From assembly GCF_042665095.1 (NCBI RefSeq), contig NZ_JBHTBV010000001.1: a stretch of 64,000 bases of DNA; one strand, 5' to 3'. Position 1 is the first letter of the stretch. Every line of letters begins with the position of its first letter. The translations under genes and the position numbers were made by a program. Source of the stretch: Gordonibacter pamelaeae. Its GTDB lineage: Bacteria; Actinomycetota; Coriobacteriia; Coriobacteriales; Eggerthellaceae. Below the pieces are notes generated by a model. It did not search any database and was not told the origin of the DNA. It was given only the letters and a program-made list of their open reading frames with translations. Below are positions 15,742-24,446 of this stretch, piece after piece.

Positions 15742-17073
15742 GTGGCCATCAAGCTGTCGGACCACTTCACCTACGGGCGCCTCGTGCGCTTCGCGCTGCC
15801 GTCCATCGCCATGATGATCTTCATATCCATCTACAGCGTGGTGGACGGCCTGTTCGTGTCCAACTTCGCGGGCAAGGAGGCGCTTGCCGCCGTCAACCTC
15901 GTGTTCCCGCTGGTCATGGCCCTGGGATCCGTCGGCTTCATGTTCGGCACGGGCGGCGCGGCCCTCGTGGCCAAGACGATGGGCGAAGGCGACCAAGTGC
16001 GGGCGAACCGCCTGTTCAGCCTTATAGCGGTAGCGGGAACGGCGCTGGGCATAGTCTTGGCGGGAGTGGGGGCCGGCATCCTCGGCCCGCTGCTCGAAGC
16101 GCTGGGAGCTCAAGGGACGCTCAAGGACCAAGGGCTCGCGTACGGTTTCATCTTGCTCGCCGCGCTGCCGTTCTCCATCATGCAGAACATGTTCCAGAGC
16201 TTCTTCATCGCGGCCGAGCGGCCAAAGGTGGGCCTGGCGGCCACGATTGCCGCGGGCGTAGCGAACATCGTGCTGGACTACCTGTTCATCGCCGTGCTGG
16301 GTTGGGGCATCGCCGGGGCGGCGCTCGCCACGGCATTGGGGCAGGCGCTCGCCGCCGTGGCCGCCGTCGCGTTCTTCGCCTCCAGCAAGACGAGCCGCCT
16401 GCGGTTCGCGCGGCCGACGGCCGACTTCCGCGCGCTCGGCAAGACCTGCGTGAACGGCTCGTCCGAGCTCATGACCGAGGTGGCGGCGTCGGTGGTGAGC
16501 ATGCTGTACAACTACCAGCTCATGATGATAGCCGGCGCGGACGGCGTGGCGGCCTACGGCGTGATCATGTACGTGAACTTCATCTTCACGGCCGTGTTCT
16601 TCGGCTTCTCCATGGGCACGGGGCCGGTGGTGAGCTACCACTACGGCGCGCAGCATAAAGAAGAGCTGAAGGGCCTGTTCAAGAAGAGCATGGTCCTCGT
16701 GGGCGGCACGGGCGCGGCCATGTTCGCGGCCTCGCAGCTGCTCGCCGGGCCGCTTGTGGGCGTGTTCGTGGGCTACGACCCCGAGCTCGCCGCCATGACG
16801 CTGCACGGGTTCCGCATCTACGCGGTGGCGTTCCTCGTGTGCGGGTTCAACATCTACGGCTCGGCGTTCTTCACCGCGCTCAACAACGGCAAGGTGTCGG
16901 CGCTCATCAGCTTCATGCGCACGCTCGTGTTCGAGACGTCCACGGTCATGCTGCTGCCCATCGTGTGGGGCATCGACGGGGTGTGGAGCGCCATCATCGT
17001 GGCGGAGGCCTGCGCGCTCGTGCTGACGACCGCGTTCCTCGTGGGGCTGCGGAAGCCGTACGGATACGCATAG
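15742..17073 (+). CDS. MATE-family multidrug/metabolite efflux protein
   Basis: This 443-residue protein has about twelve membrane helices in the two MatE repeats; IKLSDHFTYGRLVRFALP begins the first and the central segment with SSELMTEVAASVVSMLYNYQ starts the second half. MATE pumps use Na+ or H+ gradients to export cationic or hydrophobic compounds. The GTG at 15742 has AGAGAGGGG 9-10 nt upstream; a GTG at 15733, overlapping the marR stop, is too close to that RBS but possible. Confidence 0.92.
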   Translation: MAIKLSDHFTYGRLVRFALPSIAMMIFISIYSVVDGLFVSNFAGKEALAAVNLVFPLVMALGSVGFMFGTGGAALVAKTMGEGDQVRANRLFSLIAVAGTALGIVLAGVGAGILGPLLEALGAQGTLKDQGLAYGFILLAALPFSIMQNMFQSFFIAAERPKVGLAATIAAGVANIVLDYLFIAVLGWGIAGAALATALGQALAAVAAVAFFASSKTSRLRFARPTADFRALGKTCVNGSSELMTEVAASVVSMLYNYQLMMIAGADGVAAYGVIMYVNFIFTAVFFGFSMGTGPVVSYHYGAQHKEELKGLFKKSMVLVGGTGAAMFAASQLLAGPLVGVFVGYDPELAAMTLHGFRIYAVAFLVCGFNIYGSAFFTALNNGKVSALISFMRTLVFETSTVMLLPIVWGIDGVWSAIIVAEACALVLTTAFLVGLRKPYGYA

Positions 17074-17112
17074 GATTTGGCAGGCGCCCCGCTGCGCAAG
17101 ACTCTCTTTGCG

Positions 17113-17118
17113 TATAAT
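17113..17118 (+). promoter_or_regulatory. -10 element upstream of membrane LuxR gene 1
   Basis: A consensus TATAAT stands in a GC-rich gap after the MATE gene, 155 bp before the LuxR start. No matching -35 is evident, as expected for an activated or weak promoter. Confidence 0.4.
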
Positions 17119-17272
17119 GGCGGCACGGTTGCATGCCGTTCAAGCTCCGGAGGTGCAAGGGCGGCGCGGATGCGCGGCCGTCCGGACGTGCCTGGCGGCG
17201 GGGGCGGGCGCGGAAGGCGCCTCGGGGCCGGGGCGGCGGCCTATGTCCGAAGCAGGAGAGGGGAATACGGAG

Positions 17273-18868
17273 ATGAAGGGGTTGGCGGGCGGCTTTCCGC
17301 TGCGGTGCTGCATCGCGCTGGCAGCGCTTGCGATGAACGCGCTGGCCCTCAACCTGTTCGTGGTGCCCTCGACGGGCTCGTACCCGTCGTACGGCGGTTT
17401 CGCCGCAGCCCTCGCCGCCGCGCTCGCCTATGCCGCGCTGCTCGCGGTTGCCGTCCGGAGGCCGGACGCCCTGCTGCGCCTGTCGGTGCCGTGGGCTGGC
17501 CTCGCCCTCTTCTGCGCGGGCTCGGCGCTCGTGGCGGCGGGGTACCGGGGCGAATCGACGGCCGCCTCGCTCGCGGGGTGGCTCCTGGCAATGCTCGCCA
17601 CGGCGTGGCTCGCGGTTCTGGCGGGGCTCGTGCTCGCGCGTCTCTCGCCCCGGCCCGCCTTCGCGGCGGTGCCGGCGGCGTACGCCTCCGTGTACGTGGC
17701 CGCATCGGTTCTGATGCCGTTCGTGGAGTCGCTGCGCGCGGCCCGCTTGGCGCTGCTCGCGCTCTACGTGCTCACGTTCCTCGTCGCTTTCGCCTGCACC
17801 GTGCGCCCGGGGCTCTCCGCGCTCGCCGCCTTCGCCGACCAAGGGGGCTCGGGCGGGGCGACCCGCTCCGCGAAAGCGGCCGGCTCCTCGCCGGCCCGCG
17901 CGGAGGCGGGCGGCCCGCCCAAGGCGGTGCTGTTCGCGGTGCTGCTGGCGCTTGGCCTGGCGAGCGGCTACACCGCCTTCGTCGTGTACGGCTCGCGCGA
18001 GAGCGCCGGCGTGAGCTTCGTGGCGATGGCGGCCGCGATGCTGGCCGTGATCGCCGCCTCACGGTTCTCGAGGGGACGCACCGACGTGGTGTTCCACTTC
18101 GGGCTGCTGCTCGTGCTGGCCGGCCTTCTGGTGGTGCCGTTCGTGGCGCAGACGTCCAGCGGCGAGCGCGTGGCCCTCATCCATGTCTCGAACACGCTGC
18201 TGGCGGCCGGGTCCGAGTGCTTCGCCATGCTCGTATGGATCGTGCTGGCGGCGCGCGTCGCGCGCCGGCCGGCCGAGGCGCTGGTCTTGCAGGCGGGCGG
18301 ACGGCTGGCCGTGGCCCTCGGCATGCTGGGCGGCCTGGTGCTGGGGACGGTGGCCAGCTCGTTCTCCGCGGTGAGCCCGCTCGTGCCCGACGCGGTGGCC
18401 GTGGCGTTCGCCTTCGCCCTGGTGGCTTACGCGCTGGTGGGGCTGCGGCGCTTCAGCTTCGAGGATGCGCTCTCCGGCGGCGAGGGCGTCCCGCAGGCCG
18501 CGGCGCCCGAGCGGGATGCGGCCGCCGAGGTCTCGGCAGCCGCTGCGGGCGTTGCGGCTGCCGAGGGTGCGGCGGGCGCGGCATCCGCGGCGACGGCCCC
18601 GATGGCGGAGGCTTCCCCCGGCGACGGGACGCGCGCCGCCATCGAGCGGAGCTGCGGGGCGCTGGCCCGCAAGGGCGGCCTCACCGGGCGCGAGACCGAG
18701 ATCCTCGCGATGCTCGCGCGCGGCCGCAGCGCTCCCTTCATCGCCCAGGAGCTGGTTATCTCGCCGAACACGGTCAAGACGCACGTGAAGCACATCTACG
18801 CGAAGCTCGGCGCCCATTCCCAGCAGGAGATCATCGACCTCGTGGACGGCCAGTGCGCCGCCGAGTAG
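17273..18868 (+). CDS. LuxR-family regulator with multi-pass membrane domain (copy 1)
   Basis: This 531-residue protein has about 12 hydrophobic segments (residues 1 to about 405), an alanine-rich linker and a C-terminal LuxR/NarL helix-turn-helix: LTGRETEILAMLARGRSA, then ISPNTVKTHVKHIYAKLG. This architecture of a membrane sensor fused to a DNA-binding domain without a phosphorylation domain is characteristic of Eggerthellaceae, where such proteins control neighbouring reductases or transporters. No molybdoenzyme is adjacent here; the nearest candidate target is the MATE gene. The ATG at 17273 follows AGGAGAGGGG; an upstream ATG at 17243 has no RBS. Confidence 0.85.
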   Translation: MKGLAGGFPLRCCIALAALAMNALALNLFVVPSTGSYPSYGGFAAALAAALAYAALLAVAVRRPDALLRLSVPWAGLALFCAGSALVAAGYRGESTAASLAGWLLAMLATAWLAVLAGLVLARLSPRPAFAAVPAAYASVYVAASVLMPFVESLRAARLALLALYVLTFLVAFACTVRPGLSALAAFADQGGSGGATRSAKAAGSSPARAEAGGPPKAVLFAVLLALGLASGYTAFVVYGSRESAGVSFVAMAAAMLAVIAASRFSRGRTDVVFHFGLLLVLAGLLVVPFVAQTSSGERVALIHVSNTLLAAGSECFAMLVWIVLAARVARRPAEALVLQAGGRLAVALGMLGGLVLGTVASSFSAVSPLVPDAVAVAFAFALVAYALVGLRRFSFEDALSGGEGVPQAAAPERDAAAEVSAAAAGVAAAEGAAGAASAATAPMAEASPGDGTRAAIERSCGALARKGGLTGRETEILAMLARGRSAPFIAQELVISPNTVKTHVKHIYAKLGAHSQQEIIDLVDGQCAAE

Positions 18869-18921
18869 CGGGGCGCCGGCAACGTCCTCGGCCCGCGCCC
18901 GGGTCGCGCCCCGGCGTTGCC

Positions 18922-18949
18922 GACCCGGCGCGACCGACGGCGCCGGGTC
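18922..18949. terminator. Stem-loop between convergent genes
   Basis: GACCCGGCGC (18922-18931) pairs perfectly with GCGCCGGGTC (18940-18949) across an 8-nt loop. It sits between the luxR stop and the convergent thioesterase stop. There is no T-run. Confidence 0.5.
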
Positions 18950-18950
18950 G

Positions 18951-19352
18951 CTAGCGGTAGCAGGTGGCGGTCATCCTCGCGATGTCCTTGCCTAGGTCAT
19001 CTTTGACGGTCACGGTGTAGAAGCCCAGATGGCGGCCTGGTTTGTCGCAGACGGACGTGGCGGTGAGCCTCGTGCCCTGCGTCGCGCGCAGGAAGCTGAT
19101 GTTCGAGTCCACCGACACCGTGGGCTCCTCGCCGATGTTGCAGGAGACGGCCAGCGCGAAGTCCGCGAGCGTGAAGATGGCGCCGCCCATGACGTTGCCC
19201 ATGGCGTTCTTGTGGATGTCGGCCAGCTCCATCTCGCACACGGCGCGGCCCCGCTCGCCCTCCACGACGCGGCACCCGGCCGCCTGGGTGGCGAAACGGT
19301 CGTTGGCGAACACGGCTTCTATCTGGTCGCGGGTGGGGTTGTCGGGGAGCAT
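18951..19352 (-). CDS. PaaI-like hotdog-fold thioesterase
   Basis: This 133-residue protein has the single hotdog domain of the PaaI/YdiI group. HKNAMGNVMGGAIFTLADFA holds the Asn and acidic residues of the active site, and VDSNISFLRAT the next conserved strand. It would hydrolyse acyl- or aryl-CoA thioesters. I prefer the ATG at 19352, with AAAGGA before it, over one six codons upstream. Confidence 0.87.
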   Translation of the reverse strand: MLPDNPTRDQIEAVFANDRFATQAAGCRVVEGERGRAVCEMELADIHKNAMGNVMGGAIFTLADFALAVSCNIGEEPTVSVDSNISFLRATQGTRLTATSVCDKPGRHLGFYTVTVKDDLGKDIARMTATCYR

Positions 19353-19391
19353 GGGCGGGTCCTTTCGCATGGGTTCCGGTCGGGTACCGAG

Positions 19392-19411
19392 AAGGCCCCT
19401 CGCGGGGCCTT
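19392..19411 (-). terminator. Short GC stem-loop after the proline-rich gene
   Basis: AAGGCCCC-TCGC-GGGGCCTT lies 21 bp beyond the stop of the 19432-20574 gene. No clear T-tract follows on the minus strand. Confidence 0.4.
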
Positions 19412-19431
19412 GGAGGGTAGGGCGGGGTCGG

Positions 19432-20574
19432 CTACTGCGCCGGGGCGTCGGTGTCGGCGTAGAGCTCCAGCCAGTCGCCGTCCTTCACGGTGACGGTCTG
19501 CGAGCTCCCGCGCACCACGTACTTCTCGTCGGTGATGGAGCCGCTGCCGAAGGCCAAATCCCTCATCACGAACGCCCCGCACTCGTTGTCGGCCTCGGCC
19601 GCCGCCTCGGGCTCGATGGTGACCGTGTAGGTGCCGGCAGGGATGTCCTCGCCCACGCGGTAGAGCCCGCTGCGGTAGGGCGCGGTCGGCTCGAAGGAGG
19701 CGTCGGCGGCGGGGTACAGGCGCAGGCCGTCGGGCGCGTCCCAGGCGAACACCGCGCCCTCCTCGAGCTCCACGAAGTAGTTGCCGAAGTACGTAACGCC
19801 GTAGTCCACCTCGTAGCGTGCGTCCGAGGTGGGGCCGAACAGCACGTAGTCGGCCTCGTCCGCGGGGTCTCCCTCCACGTAGTAGAGACCGGGCTCGAGG
19901 TCCTTGCCGGCGCCCACCTCGTAGACGCCCGGCGTGTGCTTGCCGTCGACCGTCCGGCCGTCCGGCAGGTCGAGCATGTCCTTGATGTACTCGATGCTGA
20001 AGTCGACGTCCGCGCCGTCGTAGCCGCCGGAATCGCCGTAGCCGTACCGGTAGCCGTCGTCGGACTCGTACCCGTAGCTGTTATGGTAGCCGCCGTAGCG
20101 GCCGTCGACTGCTTCCGAGACGATGGCGCAGGCCGTGCAGCTCACGCACCCGCCGATGCCCAGCACGAAGACGAGCAGGCATCCTGCGAGCACCCAGGGC
20201 CATGCCTTGCGCTTCGGCTGGCCGGGGGATGCCGCGGGGTAAGGCTGCCCCGGGTACGGCGGATAGGGAGGCTGCTGGCCGGCGCCGCAGGGCGGGTACG
20301 GCGGCTGCTGGCCGCCGGGCTGCTGCGGCGGGGGCGGATACGCCCCGTAGGGATGCGCGGGCTGCTGCGGCTGCGCAGAGGGCTGCGGGAAGGGTTGCCC
20401 GTACGGCGGCGGGGGAGGGTACGCTCCGGCGGACGCGTAGGGCTCCGCGGCGGAACCCGGCAGCGGGGGCTGCTCGTAGGGCGCGGAAGCGGGCGGCGGC
20501 CCGGCGGGCTCGGATGGTCCGGGGGAGCCGGGCTCGGGCAGGTCGCAGGGGTTCTGGCGCTCGGGATCGGTCAT
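19432..20574 (-). CDS. Proline-rich single-pass membrane protein with repeated extracytoplasmic domain
   Basis: This 380-residue protein of unknown function has a proline/tyrosine/glutamine-rich N-terminal tail (about residues 1-120), one hydrophobic segment ending in a Cys-rich stretch (WVLAGCLLVFVLGIGGCVSC), then an acidic, Tyr/Gly-rich external part. Two copies of a short motif are recognisable: TPGVYEVGAGKDLEPGLYYV and SGLYRVGEDIPAGTYTVTIE, which look like repeats of one beta-rich domain. Pro-rich tail plus TM plus external domain is common in actinobacterial envelope proteins. AAGGAG precedes the ATG. Confidence 0.7.
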   Translation of the reverse strand: MTDPERQNPCDLPEPGSPGPSEPAGPPPASAPYEQPPLPGSAAEPYASAGAYPPPPPYGQPFPQPSAQPQQPAHPYGAYPPPPQQPGGQQPPYPPCGAGQQPPYPPYPGQPYPAASPGQPKRKAWPWVLAGCLLVFVLGIGGCVSCTACAIVSEAVDGRYGGYHNSYGYESDDGYRYGYGDSGGYDGADVDFSIEYIKDMLDLPDGRTVDGKHTPGVYEVGAGKDLEPGLYYVEGDPADEADYVLFGPTSDARYEVDYGVTYFGNYFVELEEGAVFAWDAPDGLRLYPAADASFEPTAPYRSGLYRVGEDIPAGTYTVTIEPEAAAEADNECGAFVMRDLAFGSGSITDEKYVVRGSSQTVTVKDGDWLELYADTDAPAQ

Positions 20575-20649
20575 GGGAGGCTCCTTGCCTGTTGCGGTCC
20601 CGCCTATCTTAGCACAGCCGCTCGCGGCGGTTTTTCGCCCGCACAGAGA

Positions 20650-21780
20650 TTACAGGCCGCCGTCGTCCTCGGCGGGCAGCAGCGCCTCGGCCGTCGTCTC
20701 CACCAGCTCAACCGCGCCTTCCGGACAGGCGTCCGCGCACAGGCCGCAGCCGATGCAGTAGCGCGGGTCGTAGGCGAGCGTCCCGTCGGCCGGGTCGGGG
20801 CGCCGCGCGCCCGTGGGGCAGGCCGCCGCGCAGGAGAGCGCATCCGTGCAGCGCGCGCAGTCGGTCTCGGACAGCACGAGCGGCACGCGCGCGGCGATGC
20901 CCGGGTCGCGCTCGAGCGCTTCCAGCAGCATCTGGCGCTTCGGCTGCATCGTCCTTCTCGTAAGTCCCTCGGGCACGAAGTCGTTGAACTCGGTGCCGTT
21001 GCCCAGGTTCAGACGCGCCAGCGCCCGCGCGCGCTCGCGGCGCTCGTAGAACTCCTGCAGCACCTCCGAGTTGCGCAGGCGGCGCTTGCCGCTGGCGATG
21101 TCGCCCACCTCGCCCACGAGGTTCGTAAACGCGCTGCGCCGGTCGACCCCCGCCGGGTTCGCCAGGTCGCGCACCAGGTTCTCCTTCTCGGGGATGACGT
21201 CTGAGAAGCCCACGGAGCGCCCGCTCCACGCCTCGCCCGTCTCCACGGCATGGGCGTACAGGAGCTCGCCCATCTCGCCGGCGCGTGCGCAGTCGGCGCA
21301 GTAGGACAGGTCGGCCGCTATCGTCACGTCGATGCCCTCGGCCAGCACGAGCGTCCAGAACTCGGGCGACAGGCACGCCAGGCAGGGCAGCACCACGACG
21401 TTCGCCGCCGGCTCCAGGCCGGGGAACACGTTCTCCTTGCAGGTGAGCACCACGCGCTCGCCGCGCAGGGCGATGCGGCGGATGCGGGCGTGCAGGTCGG
21501 CCATAGTGACGCGCGTCGACGAGAACGCGTCGCACACGCCCAGGCAGATGCCGCAGCGCGTGCAGGCATCCTCGTCGATGGCGGGGATGCCGTCCTCGGC
21601 GAACGATACGGCCCCCTGCGGGCAGGCCAGCGCGCACCGCTCGCAGTCGGCCCCGTGCGCGCGCAGGCAGAAGTCCCGCAGCACCACGATGCGCTGCGGC
21701 CGCTCGGAGCCGCCCGCCGCAGCGGGCGGCTCCTGCTGGGACGGGAGCCCCGTCCCCTTCCTGTCGGGGGCGTCAGCCAC
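20650..21780 (-). CDS. Multi-cluster 4Fe-4S protein
   Basis: This 376-residue protein begins with a ferredoxin-like pair (CERCALACPQGAV and CTRCGICLGVCDAF) and ends with a second pair (CARCTDALSCAAACPTGA and CIGCGLCADACPEGAVEL), enough for about four [4Fe-4S] clusters. The central part has further cysteines (LPCLACLSPEFW, YCADCARAG). Probably a cytosolic electron carrier; the partner is unknown. It starts with GTG at 21780 and overlaps the end of gltX by 8 bp, so it is translationally coupled to that gene. A 28-bp palindrome lies within its Pro/Ala-rich N-terminal coding region (21706-21733). Confidence 0.75.
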   Translation of the reverse strand: MADAPDRKGTGLPSQQEPPAAAGGSERPQRIVVLRDFCLRAHGADCERCALACPQGAVSFAEDGIPAIDEDACTRCGICLGVCDAFSSTRVTMADLHARIRRIALRGERVVLTCKENVFPGLEPAANVVVLPCLACLSPEFWTLVLAEGIDVTIAADLSYCADCARAGEMGELLYAHAVETGEAWSGRSVGFSDVIPEKENLVRDLANPAGVDRRSAFTNLVGEVGDIASGKRRLRNSEVLQEFYERRERARALARLNLGNGTEFNDFVPEGLTRRTMQPKRQMLLEALERDPGIAARVPLVLSETDCARCTDALSCAAACPTGARRPDPADGTLAYDPRYCIGCGLCADACPEGAVELVETTAEALLPAEDDGGL

Positions 21781-23347
21781 CGAACACCTCCGCCGTCACC
21801 TTGTCGATGCGCGCCAGCACGTCCTCGCGGGGCAGAAGCTCGATGCTCTCGAACAAAGGCGGCGACACCATGTTGCCGCACACGGCCACGCGCAGGGGCT
21901 GGAACAGGAGCTTCGGTTTGATCTCCAGGCGCTCGCCCTCGGCGCGGCACGCCTCCTGCAGCGCCTCGGCGTCCCAGTCAACGCCCTGGTCGGCCAGCAC
22001 GCCGCGGCAGGCGGCCAGGGCCTCGTCGGCGCGCGCGCCCTCCTTCTTCAGCACCTTGTTGACGCTCTTCTCGTCGAGCTGCACGTTGCCGCCCCAGAAC
22101 ATGAACGCGAGCTTGTCCGTCACCTCGTCCAGGCGCGTCAGGCGCTCGGACACGAGCGGGTACAGGTCGCAGTACCACACGGCGCGCTCCTGCACGTCGG
22201 CGAGCGCGGACTCGATGGCCGCGCCGCCGAAGGCGGCCTCGCGCGCCTCGGGGCCGATGGGCGTGCCGGCGGCCACGGCGCTGCCGAGGATGTTCGCCTG
22301 TGCGAGCCACAGCAGCGACGAGCGCACCCACGCGCTCGCGCCCATATCTTTGATATACTGGCCGTTCATCCAATCGAGCTTCGTCTCGTCGAAGACGGCG
22401 TCCTTCTTGGTCACGCGCTCGAGGCTGAACTTCTCGCACAGCGTCTCGCGGTCGATGAGGGTGGTCTCGCCGTCGAGCGACCAGCCCAGCAGCGCCAGGA
22501 AGTTCACCATGGCGTCGGGCAGGTAGCCGCGCTCGCAGAACTCCTCCACGCTCGCCGCGCCGTGGCGCTTCGAGAGCTTCTTGCCGTCGGGGCCCAGGAT
22601 CATCGACAGGTGCGCGAACACGGGCACGTCGAATCCGAGCGCCTCGTAGATGAGGATCTGGCGCGGGGTGTTGGACAGGTGGTCGTCGCCGCGGATGACG
22701 TGCGTGATGCCCATGTTCGCGTCGTCGCACACCACGGCGAAGTTGTAGGTGGGGCTTTCGTCGGTGCGCACGACGATCATGTCGTCCATCACGTCGGCCG
22801 GGAAGCTCACGTGGCCGTACACGGCGTCGTCGAACTCGATGGCGCCGCGGCCCTCGGGCACGCGCAGGCGCCACACGTGGGGCTCGCCGGCCTCGATGCG
22901 CGCGGCCGCCTCGGCGGGGTCGAGGTCGCGGCAGGTGCGGTCGTAGCCCGCGTAGCCGCCCTCGTTCTCCTCGGCCGCGGCGCGCTTGGCGTCCAGCTCC
23001 TCCTTCGTGCAGAAGCAGGGGTAGACGCTCCCGCGCTCGCGCAGGCGCTCGAGCGCCTCGGCGTACGTGTCCGTGCGCTGGGTCTGGAAGTAGGGGCCTG
23101 CCTGCCCGCCCACCTCGGGGCCCTCGTCCCAGTCGAGCCCGAGCCATTTCATGGCGTTCAAGATGACCTGCACGTTCTCCTCGGTGGAGCGCTCCGGGTC
23201 GGTGTCCTCGATGCGCAGGATGAAGTCGCCTCCCATGGCGCGCGCGAACGCCCAGTTGTAGATGGCCGTGCGGGCGCCGCCCACGTGCAGGCGGCCGGTA
23301 GGGGAAGGCGCGAAGCGCACGCGCACGTTCTTCTTCTCTTCACTCAT
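21773..23347 (-). CDS. gltX: Glutamyl-tRNA synthetase
   Basis: This 524-residue class I aminoacyl-tRNA synthetase charges tRNA-Glu (and in many bacteria also tRNA-Gln). Motifs: FAPSPTGRLHVGGARTAIYN containing the HIGH-type signature, and KKLSKRHGAASVEEF as the KMSKS loop. The anticodon-binding domain fills the last 150 residues. I use the ATG at 23347 (MSEEKKNVRVRF), preceded by GGAGGA, instead of an upstream ATG in the same frame whose codons overlap the inverted repeat at 23397. The 4Fe-4S gene follows in an overlapping arrangement. Confidence 0.96.
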   Translation of the reverse strand: MSEEKKNVRVRFAPSPTGRLHVGGARTAIYNWAFARAMGGDFILRIEDTDPERSTEENVQVILNAMKWLGLDWDEGPEVGGQAGPYFQTQRTDTYAEALERLRERGSVYPCFCTKEELDAKRAAAEENEGGYAGYDRTCRDLDPAEAAARIEAGEPHVWRLRVPEGRGAIEFDDAVYGHVSFPADVMDDMIVVRTDESPTYNFAVVCDDANMGITHVIRGDDHLSNTPRQILIYEALGFDVPVFAHLSMILGPDGKKLSKRHGAASVEEFCERGYLPDAMVNFLALLGWSLDGETTLIDRETLCEKFSLERVTKKDAVFDETKLDWMNGQYIKDMGASAWVRSSLLWLAQANILGSAVAAGTPIGPEAREAAFGGAAIESALADVQERAVWYCDLYPLVSERLTRLDEVTDKLAFMFWGGNVQLDEKSVNKVLKKEGARADEALAACRGVLADQGVDWDAEALQEACRAEGERLEIKPKLLFQPLRVAVCGNMVSPPLFESIELLPREDVLARIDKVTAEVFGG

Positions 23348-23396
23348 GGTTGCGATGATCCTCCAGGTAGAATTACGGTAACGGCGTCGTGCGCGC

Positions 23397-23523
23397 GGCC
23401 TGGGCGGAATGCCCGAGGGCATGCCGCGCGCAGTTTCCGCACGAGCCGAAACGCCCTAGGGGCGTTTCGAGCGAGCCCAGGACTGTTTGAGCACGGCATG
23501 CCCTCGGGCATTCCGCCCAGGCC
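23397..23523. repeat. 127-bp cassette with perfect 30-bp inverted repeats
   Basis: The 30-bp arm at 23397-23426 (starts GGCCTGGGCGGAATGCCC) is repeated perfectly in inverse at 23494-23523. The 67-bp interior contains a second palindrome, CGAAACGCCC-TAG-GGGCGTTTCG. The right arm encodes the last residues of the membrane protein at 23456-24325 and the left arm lies upstream of gltX. No transposase is present. It may be a small non-autonomous mobile or REP-like element, or a processed transcription terminator. Confidence 0.75.
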
Positions 23524-24325
23524 GCCTCAAAAGCACGCCAACGACGATAGCCAGTATAGACAACGCGAGGGTCGTCGCAAACCAGATACCCGCCATGCCC
23601 ATCCAAAAATCAAGCGGGTACATGCTAATGAGGAGCGAATCGTAGGAGAACGTCCAGTTGCCCTGGGGGAACAGCACCGCATGGAAGGCGGAGAACAGGC
23701 CGTTGAAATCGAGGGCAGCCCACGCGCCGAGCGCCGCGAACGCCGCGATGAGCACGGCGGGCGCGACGACGAGCGCGGTGCCCGCCAAGCGCCGCTTGCG
23801 GCGCGCGAGCAAAAACGCGAGCGCGGCCGCGGCGAGCGCCGCCACGCCCCAGAGCGCGGGGACGGCAGCCCGCACGAGGACGTTGCAGTCGTCCAGGTGG
23901 GAGAGCGCGTCGCCGTCCAGCGCATAGGCGTCGTCCACGGCGGCCAGCCGATCGAGCGCGGCCTGGGGGGAGGAGCCGTCCGCGATTGCGGCGACCGCCT
24001 TGCGGGCTTCGGCCGACCAGCGCCCGCTGGCAGGCGAGCCCTCCGCGCTCGCCTCGCGCGCGGCGTCCAGGATGACGGCGGCTAGGCGGCCGCGGGCGCC
24101 GTCCTCGCCGTCGGCGTCGCGGCCGTAGTCGTCCACGGTGAACCCGCGGGTCTCCACGGCGAGCGCCGTCAGCTGCCCGTCGGCGTAGGGCGATACCGCG
24201 TCGTTCGCGGTGGCCTGCGCGAGCAGCTGGGTGGAGGCGGGCAGTGTGCACGCGCCGAACCCCGCCGCGAACAGCGTCATCGCCAGCGCCATGGCGGCAA
24301 CCGCCGCCGCTACCTTGTCGGCCAT
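23456..24325 (-). CDS. DUF1461/TIGR01906-type integral membrane protein
   Basis: This 289-residue protein has an N-terminal signal-anchor helix, an acidic external region of about 130 residues, and three further membrane helices. FNGLFSAFHAVLFPQGNWTF followed by SLLISMYPLDFW is the signature of the TIGR01906 (DUF1461) family, of unknown function. The ATG at 24325 has AGGAGG seven bases upstream; the frame extends 16 codons further without support. The final about 20 residues (RRPGRNARGHAV onward) are encoded by the 23397-23523 inverted-repeat cassette and probably replaced the original C-terminus. Confidence 0.75.
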   Translation of the reverse strand: MADKVAAAVAAMALAMTLFAAGFGACTLPASTQLLAQATANDAVSPYADGQLTALAVETRGFTVDDYGRDADGEDGARGRLAAVILDAAREASAEGSPASGRWSAEARKAVAAIADGSSPQAALDRLAAVDDAYALDGDALSHLDDCNVLVRAAVPALWGVAALAAAALAFLLARRKRRLAGTALVVAPAVLIAAFAALGAWAALDFNGLFSAFHAVLFPQGNWTFSYDSLLISMYPLDFWMGMAGIWFATTLALSILAIVVGVLLRRPGRNARGHAVLKQSWARSKRP

Positions 24326-24408
24326 CGGCCGTCCTCCTCGCCCTCTCGCGCCCCCGCGCATCCTCGGCGGCATCCCGTGCCCGGGCTGTCGCGCCGCCCT
24401 GTCCGATT

Positions 24409-24436
24409 GCCGGGCCGCACCCCCGTGCGGCCCGGC
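24409..24436 (-). terminator. GC stem-loop downstream of the ATP-grasp gene
   Basis: GCCGGGCCGCAC-CCCC-GTGCGGCCCGGC is a perfect 12-bp stem located 10 bp after the stop of the 24447-25817 gene. No T-tract follows. Confidence 0.5.
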
Positions 24437-24446
24437 GTCAATGCCG

